64,000 nt of DNA from Agelaius tricolor (lineage: Eukaryota > Chordata > Aves > Passeriformes > Icteridae): NCBI GenBank assembly GCA_023055355.1, contig JALJCS010000001.1, forward strand, positions 109,632,881 through 109,696,880, read 5' to 3'. This document shows positions 11,829 through 25,364 of this stretch, in pieces (position 1 is the first letter of the stretch; each line of letters begins with the position of its first letter). Both the position numbers and the translations under genes were made by a program. The notes beneath the pieces are model-generated. The model searched no databases. It was not told the origin of the DNA and was given only the letters and a program-made list of their open reading frames with translations.

Positions 11829-14800
11829 ACAGTCAACAAGAGTGTCCTGTGATACACAGGGCTTGTGAGACAAGATTTACTTCTTACCTAAGACCTACCA
11901 GTGCTGCTCTATGAATGTACAGTTCTTAGCTTGCCTCTTGGTTGGTGGCACTCCAAAAAGCTCACTGGCTTTTGCATTTGGATGAGAAGTTGGGAAGGAA
12001 AAAAAAGACAAGAAAATGGAAAAAAAAAAAACCCTTACTAAAGCAATACCTTGGCATGTCTGATCTCATGTTGCAACCCATGTTTTTTTCCCTACAATGG
12101 AGATTTGTGCTATTCTGTGTGTGGTATAATTACTAAGACAGATTTTTTTTTTCCTTAATTGCACAATAAATAGGATATTTCCTGGCCAGCTTTGCGTTTC
12201 CAATAGGATTTTCACTTCCCATTTGGATTCTGGGCGTAAGGAGAGTAAGTGTCAAAAGGCAGGAGCTTTCCCAGTTTTAAAACAGAGAGGATGTAACCAT
12301 GTGTAATGTGAGCCTTGAGTTTGATTGTAGGGATGATGAAATCAAATCCCTCCTTAATCTTTACTGGGAAACATTTAGGTGAATTAGCCTGCTTGTTTTT
12401 GTTAACTTGTTAAAATCCTTAAAAAAAAAAAAAGTGTTTTAATGCAATCAAAAATATCTCCTTGCTTTACCCCACAGTCTAACAGGCCCCTGGACCACGT
12501 GTAGAGTGACCTCAATGCAGTGAAAAATGAAAGGAGAAGGAGGATAGATAAACCCAAATACATTATTTGCCTGGAAAAACCACAGTGCTTTGCCATATGC
12601 AATTCTTTCCAGTGCTGCCATTTTTAAGCTAGATGCTTAGTCATTATTAATGATGGTGTATTTCTTTGAAGTTCTGTATTTTGGGAAAAACTGGAACTTG
12701 TGTTTTTTTCCTCCCTTAAGATTAGTTAAAATAATATACAGTTGTCTGTGTGTATTGCATTTACCAGTTGGTGTATTTTTTGGAATATGTGAGGAAATTT
12801 ATTCCAGTTATTTCATTTATAGCAAAGTATTAGCTTGAACTTGAGAAGAGCTCCTTGTTCACATTGTTCAGCTGTGCTGTGCAGTGGTTGGAGGCTTTTG
12901 ATACTGCCATGACTTCACAAAAATACTTGACACAAGTTCATAAAATCACTGAGACTATTTTTTCTCCCTCCTGAAACCACCTAAATTTTGTTAATTGATA
13001 ATGAGTTCACGCAGCCCCCACGCATGCACACAAATGTTTTTAAGGTTTAAGTAATTCACTAAAAATAGCTGAACTGTTTAAGGGGGAGCACCTTGTAATT
13101 AATAAAGGAGTACATGTTGTTCATTCTTGCCATTACTCAGATAGAGGGAAGCAGCTGGTCTGACAGGAGGCTTTTCCTGATGTGGTTGTACTGAGTTCCA
13201 GGGCAGGACCTTGCATTGCTTAGTGTGAAGGACAGAAACAGCTGGAGACTAAGTAGAAAAGCATACTTTTTGAGTAGGTAAACTAATAAAATTGTGTTTG
13301 TGGAAAGCAATGGCAGCAGAAAGTGCTGTTTCCAAGATGGAGAAACATAAATCTCTAGAAATTCTCTCTCCGCAAACTCCAGACTTTTCTGTTGCTGGGG
13401 TCCACATTCATCCCACTTAAAACTAAGGCACTCAGTGGATGCAGTCAAAGGGAAAGGTGGACAGATTCATCTTTCAGATGTGCATCTTGGCCTTGCTCAC
13501 ACAGGAGACCTTCCCTTGGGCACCTCAGTTAAACTTCAGTGGGGTGAGTAGTGGTTGGCCAAAGAGTCTCACCCAGCAAATCCTCAAATCTATTTTACTT
13601 TTCCATGGTCACTATGGGAATTTGCCTTTTCAGGTGAAGCTCTTCTCAGTTGGGAGTGCACTTTAACAACTCTATCTCCTTTATCCTAGTGCCCACAAAG
13701 CCTCAAATCTGTCCCTAGCTGCAGTCTTTTATTCAGAATTGTCAGCCTGTCCTTAGTTGCAATCATTGTATCAGAAATATCCAATATTACTGGCAGGGAG
13801 AGTGCATATGTCACCAACTTGCTCCGTTTTATAAGTGCTTCATCACTTTTACTGTGTTTCAGGGAAGCTGCATGAGAAAGCTTTTGTGAAAAACAGCAGG
13901 GATTAATGGTGGTTCTCCAGCTTGTCAATTATATGTTCCTTTCTTTCCATCCACTGCTTGAGTTCTTGATCTTGATGAAGGTATTATTTAATTCCTGCCT
14001 TTCTGAGCCCTTACTCTTGGACAAATATGTAACAGATTTTCATTTAGGCACCACTGCAGTGCTTTAAGAAAGCTTTTTTTCTTTGAACCTCAGAGTGACT
14101 AAGCCTGGCAAGTTTTCTTTCTCATCTCCTCCTGGTAGTTAATAGACTTCACAAGGGATCTCAAAACACTCTGATAAGCCTTTGAAGTTGTTACCTACTA
14201 AGGTTTTGCTCTTTATGAGTGCTGAACGTTGAATTACTGACTGCTGTTAGAGGCAATGAGAAAGGATTCACAAAACCAAGAGTGCCTTGCCTATAATTTC
14301 CACAGAAAAAGAGCTGAATATAACAGATAAGTTGTGTTGCTGGGGAGATTTTGATTCTGTTCCCTCCTCTGTCACCAGTTTGCCTTGTGATTTGTGGTAG
14401 CATTTTCAGTTATGCCAGTCACATGAGATCAAAACCCATGAGTCAGTCTCCACCCAAATCATGAGCCGGGCTTCCAGATCCCAGAGCTTTGAACAGAGAT
14501 CATACTGTACTTTTTCTTTAGTTTATCTTTTGTTTTTGAAATTTCCTCTGCCTATTCCAAATCTGTCTCTGGCAATAAATGTTTCCCATTGCTTTGGAAG
14601 TGTTGAGAAGGAGTTTTGACCATTGGGACAGTTGGAGGCCTCATTTGACCTACACAAATGATTTTAGTTTTGATCACCAAATCAATCTTATTTCTTCCAG
14701 ATTTCACAACTTTTTCATTTTCCCTATGACTTCTACATCCCTTAGCCCCACACAACACATCACTTCTGTTTCTCCCCTGTTATTATCATTCTTCCAGGCA

Positions 14801-14829
14801 CATGGTGTAACTCTTGGGGATGTCCTTTG

Positions 14830-14942
14830 CTAAGAGTTGGACTCAGTGATCCTTGTGGGTCCCTTTCAGCTCAGCAGATTGTGTGATTCTGTGATTCAGC
14901 TGATTCTGTGATTCAGCTGATTCTATGACTGTGTGACTCAGC
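14830..14942 (+). mobile_element. CR1 LINE 3' terminus with extended terminal tandem repeat
   Basis: The sequence gagttggactcagtgatcct then gtgggtccctttcagctcag is a plus-strand CR1 end. It is followed by repeated units of the form gattctgtgattcagct up to about 14942. CR1 ends carry short 8-bp repeats; here the repeated unit is about 17 bp and spans several copies. Confidence 0.85.
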
Positions 14943-16983
14943 TGCTTTGTCCCTCCTTTAGTCCTCTGGTCTGGAGATGGTTTTTCACCATTCCCTTGAA
15001 GGACAGAGAACATATAAGATACAAGTCTGGATAATCCTTTATCTTTGCATGAGAATAAACAAATGCAGATAGCAGGGAAATTGTGTTCCTGTGTCTTTCC
15101 TGAAGAAGATGAAATTGTGATTTATGAACAAGATGGTGAAAAAATCAAGAGGAATTTTGGTGTTATATTGCTGTTTTCTCCCAGGCGTTTGCCTCTTTTC
15201 AGGAAGGGTAAGAAGTCAAAAGCTCCTGGCAAAGGTTTAACAACCAAAATCCAAATCAGAAAATGTGATTTTGTAGTAATTATGGCATGCACTATGGTGG
15301 TCCCTGGTATTCCCATGGTGACATTGTTGCTGTTGCCATGAAATTTGCAGAACAGACCTAATGATTAAATCCATGACATTTTGCAAAACCAGACTACTCT
15401 CACCTCAGGTAGATGGGAAATGCATCCTTTCTTACTCATTCTCATGCTTTACCACTCTTTCACCCACATTGTTTGTTGATCCTTGCATATGCCAGACATA
15501 TTGCAGATCCATAATTTCAAGTAAAACTGAAGCCAGACTGTTCCCCCCTATAATCAAGTACCTCTAGATTCTGAGTGCTTGAAACTGAATCTGAACCCAG
15601 ATCAAATCTCTTTACATAGCTTTGAACTTCATGTCAGGTTCTCTCCAAGCCTTGAATTCACACTCTCCACATAGTTTGGTGACAGGAAATGTGGAATTTG
15701 TTTTTAAACCCAGAACTGTCAAAAGTTGCATTCAAGACATGAGAAAGACTCTTGATGTTCACAAGAAAATCTTTTGGCTGAACATTTCACAGGCAAGGCC
15801 TGAATTTGTACCAACTGGACATGTCTCAAGATGTTTCACAGAGCTGCAATAATTAGAAGGGGTTCATTCTTTAAGACAGAGAAATGCTACCTCACAGCTT
15901 GAATATTAATAAAAGAAAATTTCTGACAGCCAACAAAGTAATGTAATAATTATAATTATAATAAGTAATATTGTCTCCAAAGGAAAAGGGCATTTATCTG
16001 CTTAGCTCTTTCATCAGCCATTTTCAGACACACACTGTGCTTAAAATGCAGTTATGCAATCCATGTGGGTCAACAACGGAAGGTTGGTTGCTTCACCAGG
16101 ATTATAAAAATCTTTTAAACACAATGGTACCACAAATTAAAATGGAAATCTATCAAAACAATTATCATCCTGAAAGCTTTGGCCACAAGCATGATTATTG
16201 TAGAAGGATGTTGTCCTTGGCCACAGCTTTGGCTCAGTTCAGCTGCTGTTATTTGTATCCCTCCGTGGCTCAAAGTTAGAATTTGCATGGCTAAGGACCA
16301 TAAATTTTTAGAGGAAAAAAATAGGCTGTTCCTCAATGCTAACACTAGCAGTTTTGTGTTGTTGTGTAGTGGTTTGTAGGCAATTCATTAGATACTAGAG
16401 ATAGGAACAGACTGAATGTGGTGGCTGAAGCCTGCCTTGAACCTCAGAAGGATTCAGATGGACATTTCTGTCTGGACCTTGCTGTTTGTGTCTGAGGCAG
16501 TTGTTGATGTGAACAAGAATGAACTCCATGAACAAGAGTGAACTCAATGTCCAGAGTTTTTGGGTTTAACTCTGAAGTACACGTTTTAGATAGTAAAACA
16601 GTGAAACAGATACTGAGCTGATCTAAACTGCGGTCTACAGACTTAAATAAAGCAGAAATGTGTGTCCATCCTGTCCATGAGACAGGCAGTCCTGTAGGGA
16701 TGAGAGTAGGTGAAAGAGCACCCTGGATGTTGCTTGCCATCAGCAAGGGGCACATCTCCTTAGGGATGTCCTCAGGAGAGGCTCCATGTTGCATCCTTGA
16801 GCTCCTGACAAAGGTAGAATCCTGCAATAACTCCATTCTTGTGTTGATGATAAACTGTATTAAATAACAAGCACTGCTGGTTATTTTTAAAATGCTCATT
16901 TTTCTTTCACCATTCAATTTTCCGTCTTGAGGGAGGTAAATGAGTAACAAATCTGAACTCCATTTTTCCTTTCCCCTTCCCAG

Positions 16984-17093
16984 GCTGGGATAGATGGAGA
17001 AAGCATTGGGAACTGCCCGTTCTCCCAGCGTCTCTTCATGATCCTGTGGCTCAAAGGAGTTGTGTTCAATGTCACCACTGTTGATCTGAAAAG
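16984..17093 (+). CDS. CLIC5: CLIC5 exon 2 (redox-motif exon)
   Basis: This 110-nt exon follows a pyrimidine-rich acceptor ending in cag and is followed by the donor gtaaaa. It starts in phase 0 with GCT (Ala22 in CLIC5A numbering) and ends two bases into Arg58. It carries the CPFS motif of the thioredoxin-like domain, with the Cys32 codon at 17014-17016. It also carries the hydrophobic stretch [13 protein letters not shown] that is part of the putative membrane-insertion segment of CLIC proteins. Phase and length match exon 2 of other CLIC genes, so the missing exon 1 should end with a complete codon, typically Lys of an L-F-V-K sequence. Confidence 0.96.
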
Positions 17094-20000
17094 GTAAAAA
17101 TTGTTCTGTTTAATTGAAAATAGGTGTATGACCTAGTGTTTCCACTATAGAAAGACCCCTCCAAGTTAAATCAGATTTTTATCTGGCCTACAGAGCCTGT
17201 GGAGCACAACAAAATAGTTGGGATTCAGGTTTGGCTGTTGTTTTTATTTTTTTTCTCACTTGTGGAATGTTTTTATATTAAACAGGGTGCTTGGGGTAGT
17301 TTCAAAGTCTTCCAACCACAAATTACTGGAGAGGAAAAAAAAAAGGCAGACTGATTTTGTAGGAACTATAAATATCTGTGCAGCTACCCGACCATAAAGA
17401 TTAGTGATTTCATGACTTTTTCTCTGCTTGCAGAAAGCCAGCTGACCTGCACAATCTGGCTCCTGGGACCCACCCACCTTTCCTGACATTTAATGGAGAA
17501 GTCAAGACAGATGTTAACAAGATTGAGGAATTCTTGGAAGAGATTCTTGCACCTCCAAAGTAAGACCTTCAGATATTTTTTTCAGTCAATATTCCATTTC
17601 CTAGGAATGAAAGATGTCCTAAGAAGAGTTCCTAAAAAGCACTCCTTCCTACAACCTTTACTTACAGGAGTAATATTTATTTATGAAACTTGCTGGCTTC
17701 AGTGAGATGACTTCCATGTGTGAAGGTTACTTATGTGACTAATAACTGCAGAATGTTTTCTCTGTACACATTTCAGGATGCTCTTGTATGCAGAATTAAG
17801 GAGACCAGTACTAGAAAAAAATTGTAGGGGTCTGGTGGCCACATTTTGCAAAGCTAAAAATAACTTGGAATAGATGCTGAGAATTGCCACACAAAATATC
17901 TGTGCCAGGAAAAGCATTTTACAGTGAACAACTAGAGGTTTCTGAGCTGTATGGTGTGTTAGGAAGGTTGGAAGGGGAACTGATTACAGAGGACAACAGG
18001 CTCGGGAGGCAGAAAAGTGCTCATTATTCTAGTCAAGAAATGACAAGAGCCCATAACTGGAAGCTATAACTAAACTAATTCAGGTCAGGAATAAGGCCCA
18101 GATTTTTTCAGTATGAAAAAGGTACCAATGAAAGGTTTAGATTTACCAGATATGCCTTACTAAGTCAAACATTTTGGACTTAATACAAGGATAATGGAAA
18201 AAATAAATAGTTGGCTTGTGAGTTGGACCTTAGAATCTATGAATCCATCAAATTTGGCTTGGTTCCTTATGGAGCATTTTACCTCCAAGTGAATCAGCAG
18301 CTATAGGCCAGTCCTGAGGCAAGAGATCCGGCATTTAAATTTTCTATACTCTGCTCCAAGACCACTGAAGTCAGTAGGAGTCATTAGTTCGTGTTTATCT
18401 CTCAAATCAATATATTCCTTTTCACTAAATGTCTGTAAAAAGCGATGTGGAGACTGGAACATTTATGTTCCTTCACCTGGTTAATCCTAACACCCTTTGC
18501 TATTCCATCCTGGAGTACATTTTCAGAGTTGAGGATTAGACACGGCTGCCATTCATAATGGAGAGATCTGGCTGCCAAACTCCCCTGCACCTTTCTGGAA
18601 ATTTATGTTTCCTTCTGATTTCAGGCTGATTTTGGATTGTGGTTACCTAAAGCACGCGTGCAATTACCTTTGTCTTGACACCATCCCAGTGTAGCTCCCC
18701 ACATGCCTGCCTCGGCAGACAGATAACAGATAGGGTTGAGAGGGTCTTGCCAAGCTGTTGTTTTGAGATAATGAGTGTTAATTACAGTTCTTCACACAGG
18801 AGGGTTTTCTCTCTTCTTGTAAATTGTATTTGTAGCCGTGGCTGTGATGCTGGTAACAGGATGTTGCCCTCCCCACTGCTTTTTCCTGTCCAGGTACCCC
18901 AAGCTGGCTGCTAAGCACCGGGAATCAAACACTGCTGGAATCGATATCTTTTCCAAATTTTCTGCATACATCAAAAACACCAAGCAGCAGGATAATGCTG
19001 GTGAGTATTACCATTGCCAAATGTGCCAGGGAGTTTGTGTGCTTAGAAGTGGAAGAATTTTGCCATTCTCTCATCTTTTTTTTTTGTAAACTGTGTTCAG
19101 ATGATATCAGGCACTGCTGCTAAACAGTTTGAGGTGGTTTGTTAGGTGGACTCAACTCACATGTCCACAGTTGAATTAACTACATCTGTAGTAGTAAATA
19201 AAAGAGCCTCAGAGTGTTTGGTGGCCTCTTTACCAACAGCTGTGGCATGACTCCTGTCCATACAGCCCAGCTCCCTCACCAGAACAGGCTCCCTAACTGC
19301 TTATTGAAGAGACTGGCCTGTGCTACTTCCTCCTCTGCCCCAGCACTGCTTAGAGGAGTGTGTATTGCACTCTGTAAGCTCCAGATTTTCCCTCACATTT
19401 GTTTATGAAAAGAAAGAGTCCCCCAAAAGCCAGATGCCATTCATATTTATATGCATCCCACACTGTCTTCTTAATAAAATTGCTGTTCTCCTCCGCATTC
19501 CTTTCCCCTCAGAGAGGCAAAACTCCAGCGAGTCTGAGCTCCTGTTGCTCCATAAAGCTGTGGATTTACACATCCCTATCCCTTGAGATGATCTAGTACA
19601 ATATTTGCACTCATTCACTGATGTACCTCCTCCCTTGTATTACTGCTTTCTCAGAGACATAAGGCATGTTGAATACCATGGGCTTATATCATTCAGAAAA
19701 CACCAAATTTTGCAGGTTCCAGCTCTGCCACACATTTCATCTGTGCAATTATATTTCATTGCCCGGGGCTGACCCATGAGATAAAAGTGGGTAAATGATG
19801 ATTTATGTCAGATAACTATCTCCTCTGTAATATATTTGTGTTGTTAACAGAAGGAAATAATTATAGTGCTTCGCTTCTCAGTGATGCTAAAAACTTTTTT
19901 GTCTAATGCTAATGGGATGCTCAGCTAACCTTTATAGGAAGTTGTAAAAGGAAGATAAATTAAGAGTTAGACTAAATGGATGTAACAATGAAAGTAAAAT

Positions 20001-23000
20001 ATCCTGGCCATTTACAAGGAAGTTTTATGGTCTGCTGTGCAACTGTAAATCTTCAGCTGTGCTACCCCACATGCACAGTCCCAGCTCTTGCTTCCAGTGG
20101 CTGCAATATGCAGATCCCTGGGCTCACAAGGGCTGGCATCTCCAGCCAGGAATAAATGGTTGTCCTAGAGGTGTCTGCATCTGGCCATAAGCAGAGCTGC
20201 AATTCAAAGTCTGATACCCACCATGGTGAGATAAGGAATCTAACCCCACAAGGCACTCCACATTTTCAGAAGCTGCATTATGATTAAAGAGAGCTTTCCC
20301 TAGTTCTGCATAACAAACTCTTGGTTTAGGTACTCTTGTAAATGACAATTAAGCACACCAAAGTTTTAGAGACCAGAGCTTTTAAGCTGCAGGAGAGACA
20401 CAATCTTTGCTCCCTGCAAACATCCTCACTCCATTTTTGTTAGCTGGTTCCTGCTCCTGTCCTATCCAGACACTGCAGTCTCTGAATGTACTGATGCTCA
20501 ACTTTCCTCTTCAAAGTAGAGAAAAGCTTTTAGCTTAATTTTATTACAGCTGGAGTGCTGCACTGCAAGGAGAATAAAGCAGACATGGGCAGAGTGGAGC
20601 TGGATCTTTCTATCTATAACTATGTTCTTTCTGTCAATGAAGTAAGGTCCCTGGGACTGTCAGTGCAGACCTCAATTTCAGCTGAGTAATTGACTGTCAG
20701 TTTTCAAGGGCTAAGGAAGAATAGTTTCTCCCTAATCCCAGGGATGTTTTATTCACCTTCTGCCTGGTTCATCTGAACAACAGCAGTTTTTCTGAAGGCT
20801 GGTTTGGATGGAGGAGAATGAGTTAGTCATAAAGTAGCTGTCTTACATTTCTTGAGCAGTAAAAAGACTGTGCAAAGACGAAAGGAGGGCAACACTGTGT
20901 ACATATTTCCTAATGAACCTCTTTATTTTTGATTTGTATTTAATAATTTTTTGTAAAATTGCAACACTGATTCAAAAGGGATCTGGGGCTCTAGTTCTCA
21001 TCTGGTGTGTATCATTTTACAGCATTATTTAAAATAATAGAATAGAATCACAGAATCCCAAAAGACCTGGAGTCTGGAAATCTGGAATCTGGAAAAGACC
21101 CTGAAATCATCAAGTCCAGCCTTTGATCATGACCCTGTCAATTAAACCATAGCACTGAATGCCACATCCGGTCACTTCTTGAATTCTTCCAGGGATGGTG
21201 ACTCCAGCACCTCCCTGGAAAGCCCATTCCAGTGCTTAACAACTCTCTCACTGACTAAATTCTTCTTGATGTCCAGCCTGGCCTTACCCTAGTACAGCTT
21301 GAGGCTTTCTATTGTAGTAAATAGTTTTTATATTGTATTAATATTATAGTCTATTCTATTTATATGTTAAATAAATTTTATACATTCATTTTTATGTATT
21401 GTAGTATTATATCGGTATTATATCGTACTATATCTTCTATTTCTCTTAATATTATATTATTATATTTTTATTTATCCTGTATAACAGCAAAGTAGTTGTA
21501 TATAGTTCTGTGACAAAAAACCCCCACATTTTATAAACATAAAATATAATTACTTAGGTGAAGTCCCTTTCCGTGTCTCCACATGAGCAGGTGAGATCCA
21601 AAAAGAACAGAGTTTGCTGCCTGTGGTTATCATAAATGTTTTTTGTGGCTCCCAGCTCTGAGATAAAGGTTATATGTGTCTCATAGTCATCCTCTGTATC
21701 TGTTCCTAGCTCCAGCTGATTCCAGTGCTTGGGTTAATTTGGAAAGCCACACCAGTGACTGGAACATCAGTTGCACATGATCAAAACACAAATAGAAGAC
21801 GAGTTGTTAGTGAATTAAAAATAGATTATAGAACCCAGATTGCTATATAAACAATAGTTTTCATTTCTTTTAATTGGCAATAGAGGCTGGGGGACGGGAC
21901 AGCAAGGTGGTTAAAGCACCAAACATCAAGTTGTTTAAATTATGTTCTCTTAACTCAGGAGTCAGGGAAGTGAATTCAATAATGTGTGGGATATCAGGCT
22001 GGGAATTTGTGGCATCAGCCTGTCTCTGGCTGTGAGAAGTGTGGGTTAGGTGTCATTATGTGTGACCATTCCTTGTAGGGTACTGGTTTAGGACAGGTCT
22101 CGTGGTGTGTGCAACGTGAGCTCTCACCCCAGCCTGGGGCTCTTACAGCTCTGTGGAAAAGTTTCATGAAGTGGTTGGGATAATTAATGATATTTGTGCA
22201 GCATGAGGGTACTGGGTGTGAGAATTGATGGGAATCTGATGCACACCAAAGAGAAGAACAAGCTGCTATCACTCTTAGCAGAGTTTGCAGCCAGGGCCAT
22301 GGAGAAGTGTCACACTTCAGGTGATGCCACTGCTGGCTGTGTCACTGTGGTATTTCCTGGCCTGGGAGCACTGGCAAGATGGCATTGCTAGCACAGCCTT
22401 TACATAGCTAAATGTTTTTTTTTTTTTCCCTGATAGTGGAAAAGTCAGTGAGGACAGCAAGAGATTGGTAAATCCTTGTTTTAGTGTGTGTCTGAGTCCT
22501 TGCAGCTGAGTGAACAGATGCAAGGATACATTTGTAGGTCTGTTCCTGAGATTCTGATACCCTCTGCTGGCAAATATATGAATGTATAAAGCAGCTCTGC
22601 ACAAGCAGCTTTACAATCAGGGCGGAAACATCCCCTTACCAAAACAGGGTTCTTTCTGTCAAGACAGTTTCCTCTTACAAATGTAACATTGTCAAAAGAG
22701 AAGTGTTTCATAGTAACCTATCAATTTTGACAAAGTTTTCATGGAAAAAATTATGTTTTTTCTGCATGAGTTAAATTTACTTTGAAGTCAAAATACTTTA
22801 GCATTACAGAGAAAAATTGTGATTTTTTTTTTCTGGCTTCATGCAGTACTTCATTAGCCACACACAGTTATGTTTTATGCCTGGCACAGAAGCAGGTGAT
22901 AACCTTCTCCTGCAAGTCTACATGGCAATATGTTATTGATCATGATTCATTTACTTACCAAAGGTATTTGGCAGCAAGGCTGCCCTGATTTAATAGTTCC

Positions 23001-25328
23001 CTGAATTTCTGATTATTTTTTTCCATCTTTGTTTTCCTAACTTTTCTGTCTTATAATATAAAAATGTTGAAAGTTTTGGAACAGGCTGGTGAGGGCTGTA
23101 AGCCCAGAAGCAAACATGCTCATGCCATATCAAAGTCCCACCACTTTTAAGCTTCTTGAAAGGGAAGGAATTGATTCCAGATTCTCAGGATGTGGCAAGC
23201 TGTGTTTAAAGAAAGTGTGTGCATTTATTATTTCAAGTCAGTTCAATCAGAACTCGATTCCTTCCACCCCCTGTGCCACTTGATAATTTTATAACAGGCC
23301 TGTTTGAAGGAGTCATCTCCTCATTGTGGGATTAGATCTGTGTTTCAGTAGCAGCACTGGATTATTCAGTTCTTTGGCTGTTGTCACCAGGCTTCATCCC
23401 TTGTGCCTGAAATGGCAAGGGCTCATTCACACATGGACAAGAGCCCTTGGGAGGGTTCAGTGCAGTAGTCTTGAAAATTATTTCCTGGATGCTCTTGCTC
23501 AAGTTTTCATGGCCGATTTGAGAGTTTTTGATTGCTTAGTGATTGTTTAATATCGAGAAGGAAGTCTTGTCTGAGCATAGGAAAGTAAACTGAGGTCTTG
23601 TGTGTTTACTTTGGTTCCTCTGGTTGATGCTGAGCAAGTCACTCATGCTCTGTATGGTCACCAGGGAAGCAACAATTTATGTATTCATTGGAGGAGGATG
23701 AAATCTAATTAATTGGAATGCTGTGTACACAGTCAGTATCCTGCTTATTATTTTTACTTGCGAGACTGCGTGCTGCAAACCAAGGGGACAACCTGGGGTA
23801 ACCACCCATTAACTGTCCCGCCCAAAATTGTGAGTTCTTTGGCTCACAGAATGAGCCCTTTGATTTCATGTAGGAGTTTAAAAAGTTGTTCTTGAATTGA
23901 GTTCTTAGGGGGCACCAGCTCCAGTGTGGGTGGGCGCATTCATTAGTGGTACGGAAGGATATTTCACTGTAGGGCTCCTCAGAAGGCGCTGAGCTGGGAG
24001 ACCACCAACATGATTTTGTGCAGAGGAATTTCCAGCAGTCTGACCAGAGGACTCTGCTTGTCTGGTTTGGATTTACATCAAGAGGCCAAAAATAAAAGCG
24101 CATTTAAATAATTAACTCACACGTGATTAAGTGCCGTTCACCTCTTTCAGTAGCTCCATCACACTTTGTGGTTTGGTGCGTGAGGTGGGAAATGTCTCTC
24201 TCAGTGCTCTGTGTGTGCACACATGCAGTAGAAATGCACACACACATACAGACCTGCAATTAAGACTGCCCTACATCAGTTTTACACTGTGGAGTTACTC
24301 CTACTAAGCAGAGGGTCAGACCCATAGCACAGGGATGTGCACAGGCTGAACTGTGCACACTGATCCTTCCTAGAAGCCATCGTGTGCCTCTTGTCTTAAG
24401 CAGAAAATCTGTTCACTCCAAGCCCAGTTAGACTATTCACAGTAATACCAGCTGCATGGTCAGACCCTCTGTGGCACCTGAGCCAGGGCTAGGAGCTTCT
24501 TGATGTGTGATGGGGCAGCCTGGGACATCCTGACAAGTGTGGTGTGATCTGGCTCCAGCAGCAGGAGAGCAAAGCATCTGTCCCCAGAGCATCTACACCC
24601 CTGGTGGGGAAGGACAGGGAATCACCCCTCTTCCTTCCAGCCTGGCTTCTCTCAGCCAAAGGAGACATAATACAGCTGAAACTGTGATATGGCTTCTCTT
24701 GAGACTTTGGTCCTTCTGGCCTGTTCCATGCCTGAAGGCTTCACCCTGTGCCCAGAAAAGTTCCTGGCAAAGCTGCTCTTGAGTTTGCCAGAGCAAGTTT
24801 AAAAATCTGTTTGAATGCTCTTGTATTGATGGAAAGGTTCCTGTGACAGGGATCTTGGATCAGACTCTAATTTGGGACCAACAGTACTCTTTATGATTTT
24901 TGAACAGATTTTCAAGGTGCCATAGAAATATATAGCTGAAAATATAAATATGTGTGTGATGTCTGTTTGTCAACTTGCCATTACATTTTTTAATTCTTTC
25001 TCTTTAGTAGAAGAATTTCCATTTTCCACTACAAACCCCACATCAGTCCAAGGCCCAGAACAGGCCACAATTTGCCCTGTGGTGTGACAGTACCAAGTTT
25101 TCTCTGTCATACAACCAGGAAGGACTAAAAAGAGCTTTTAAAATTGTTTTAGAGAAAAGGACTTGCTTAGTGATGGAATATGTCAGGATGACAGTTCTTC
25201 TAGTGGAAGGTGTCCCTGTCCCTGTCAGGGAGGTTGGAAATAGATGCTCTTAAGGTCCCTTCCAACCCTGGCCATTCCATTATTCCATGCTGATTCCATG
25301 ATTCTTTAATTTTGGCCTTTAGAGGCAC

Positions 25329-25364
<36 letters not shown>

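Larger units (their letters stand above)
1..16983 (+). other. CLIC5: End of CLIC5 intron 1; no exon recognised
   Basis: This stretch is AT-rich with dispersed repeats, reported separately. No open frame here resembles a known protein and no CLIC exon 1 is present; an L-F-V-K-coding stretch at 8500-8511 lacks a GT donor. The intron ends at the exon 2 acceptor at 16981-16983, after a pyrimidine tract. Outside the listed repeats I see nothing I can name in 560-1560, 1740-6900, 7540-11680, 11830-14830 and 14945-16980. Confidence 0.75.

Noticed and set aside
16444..16950. 168-codon open frame on the minus strand, the longest in the window
   Set aside because: It lies just before CLIC5 exon 2, shows no domain, no biased codon use that I can see and no splice context, so chance is the simplest explanation.
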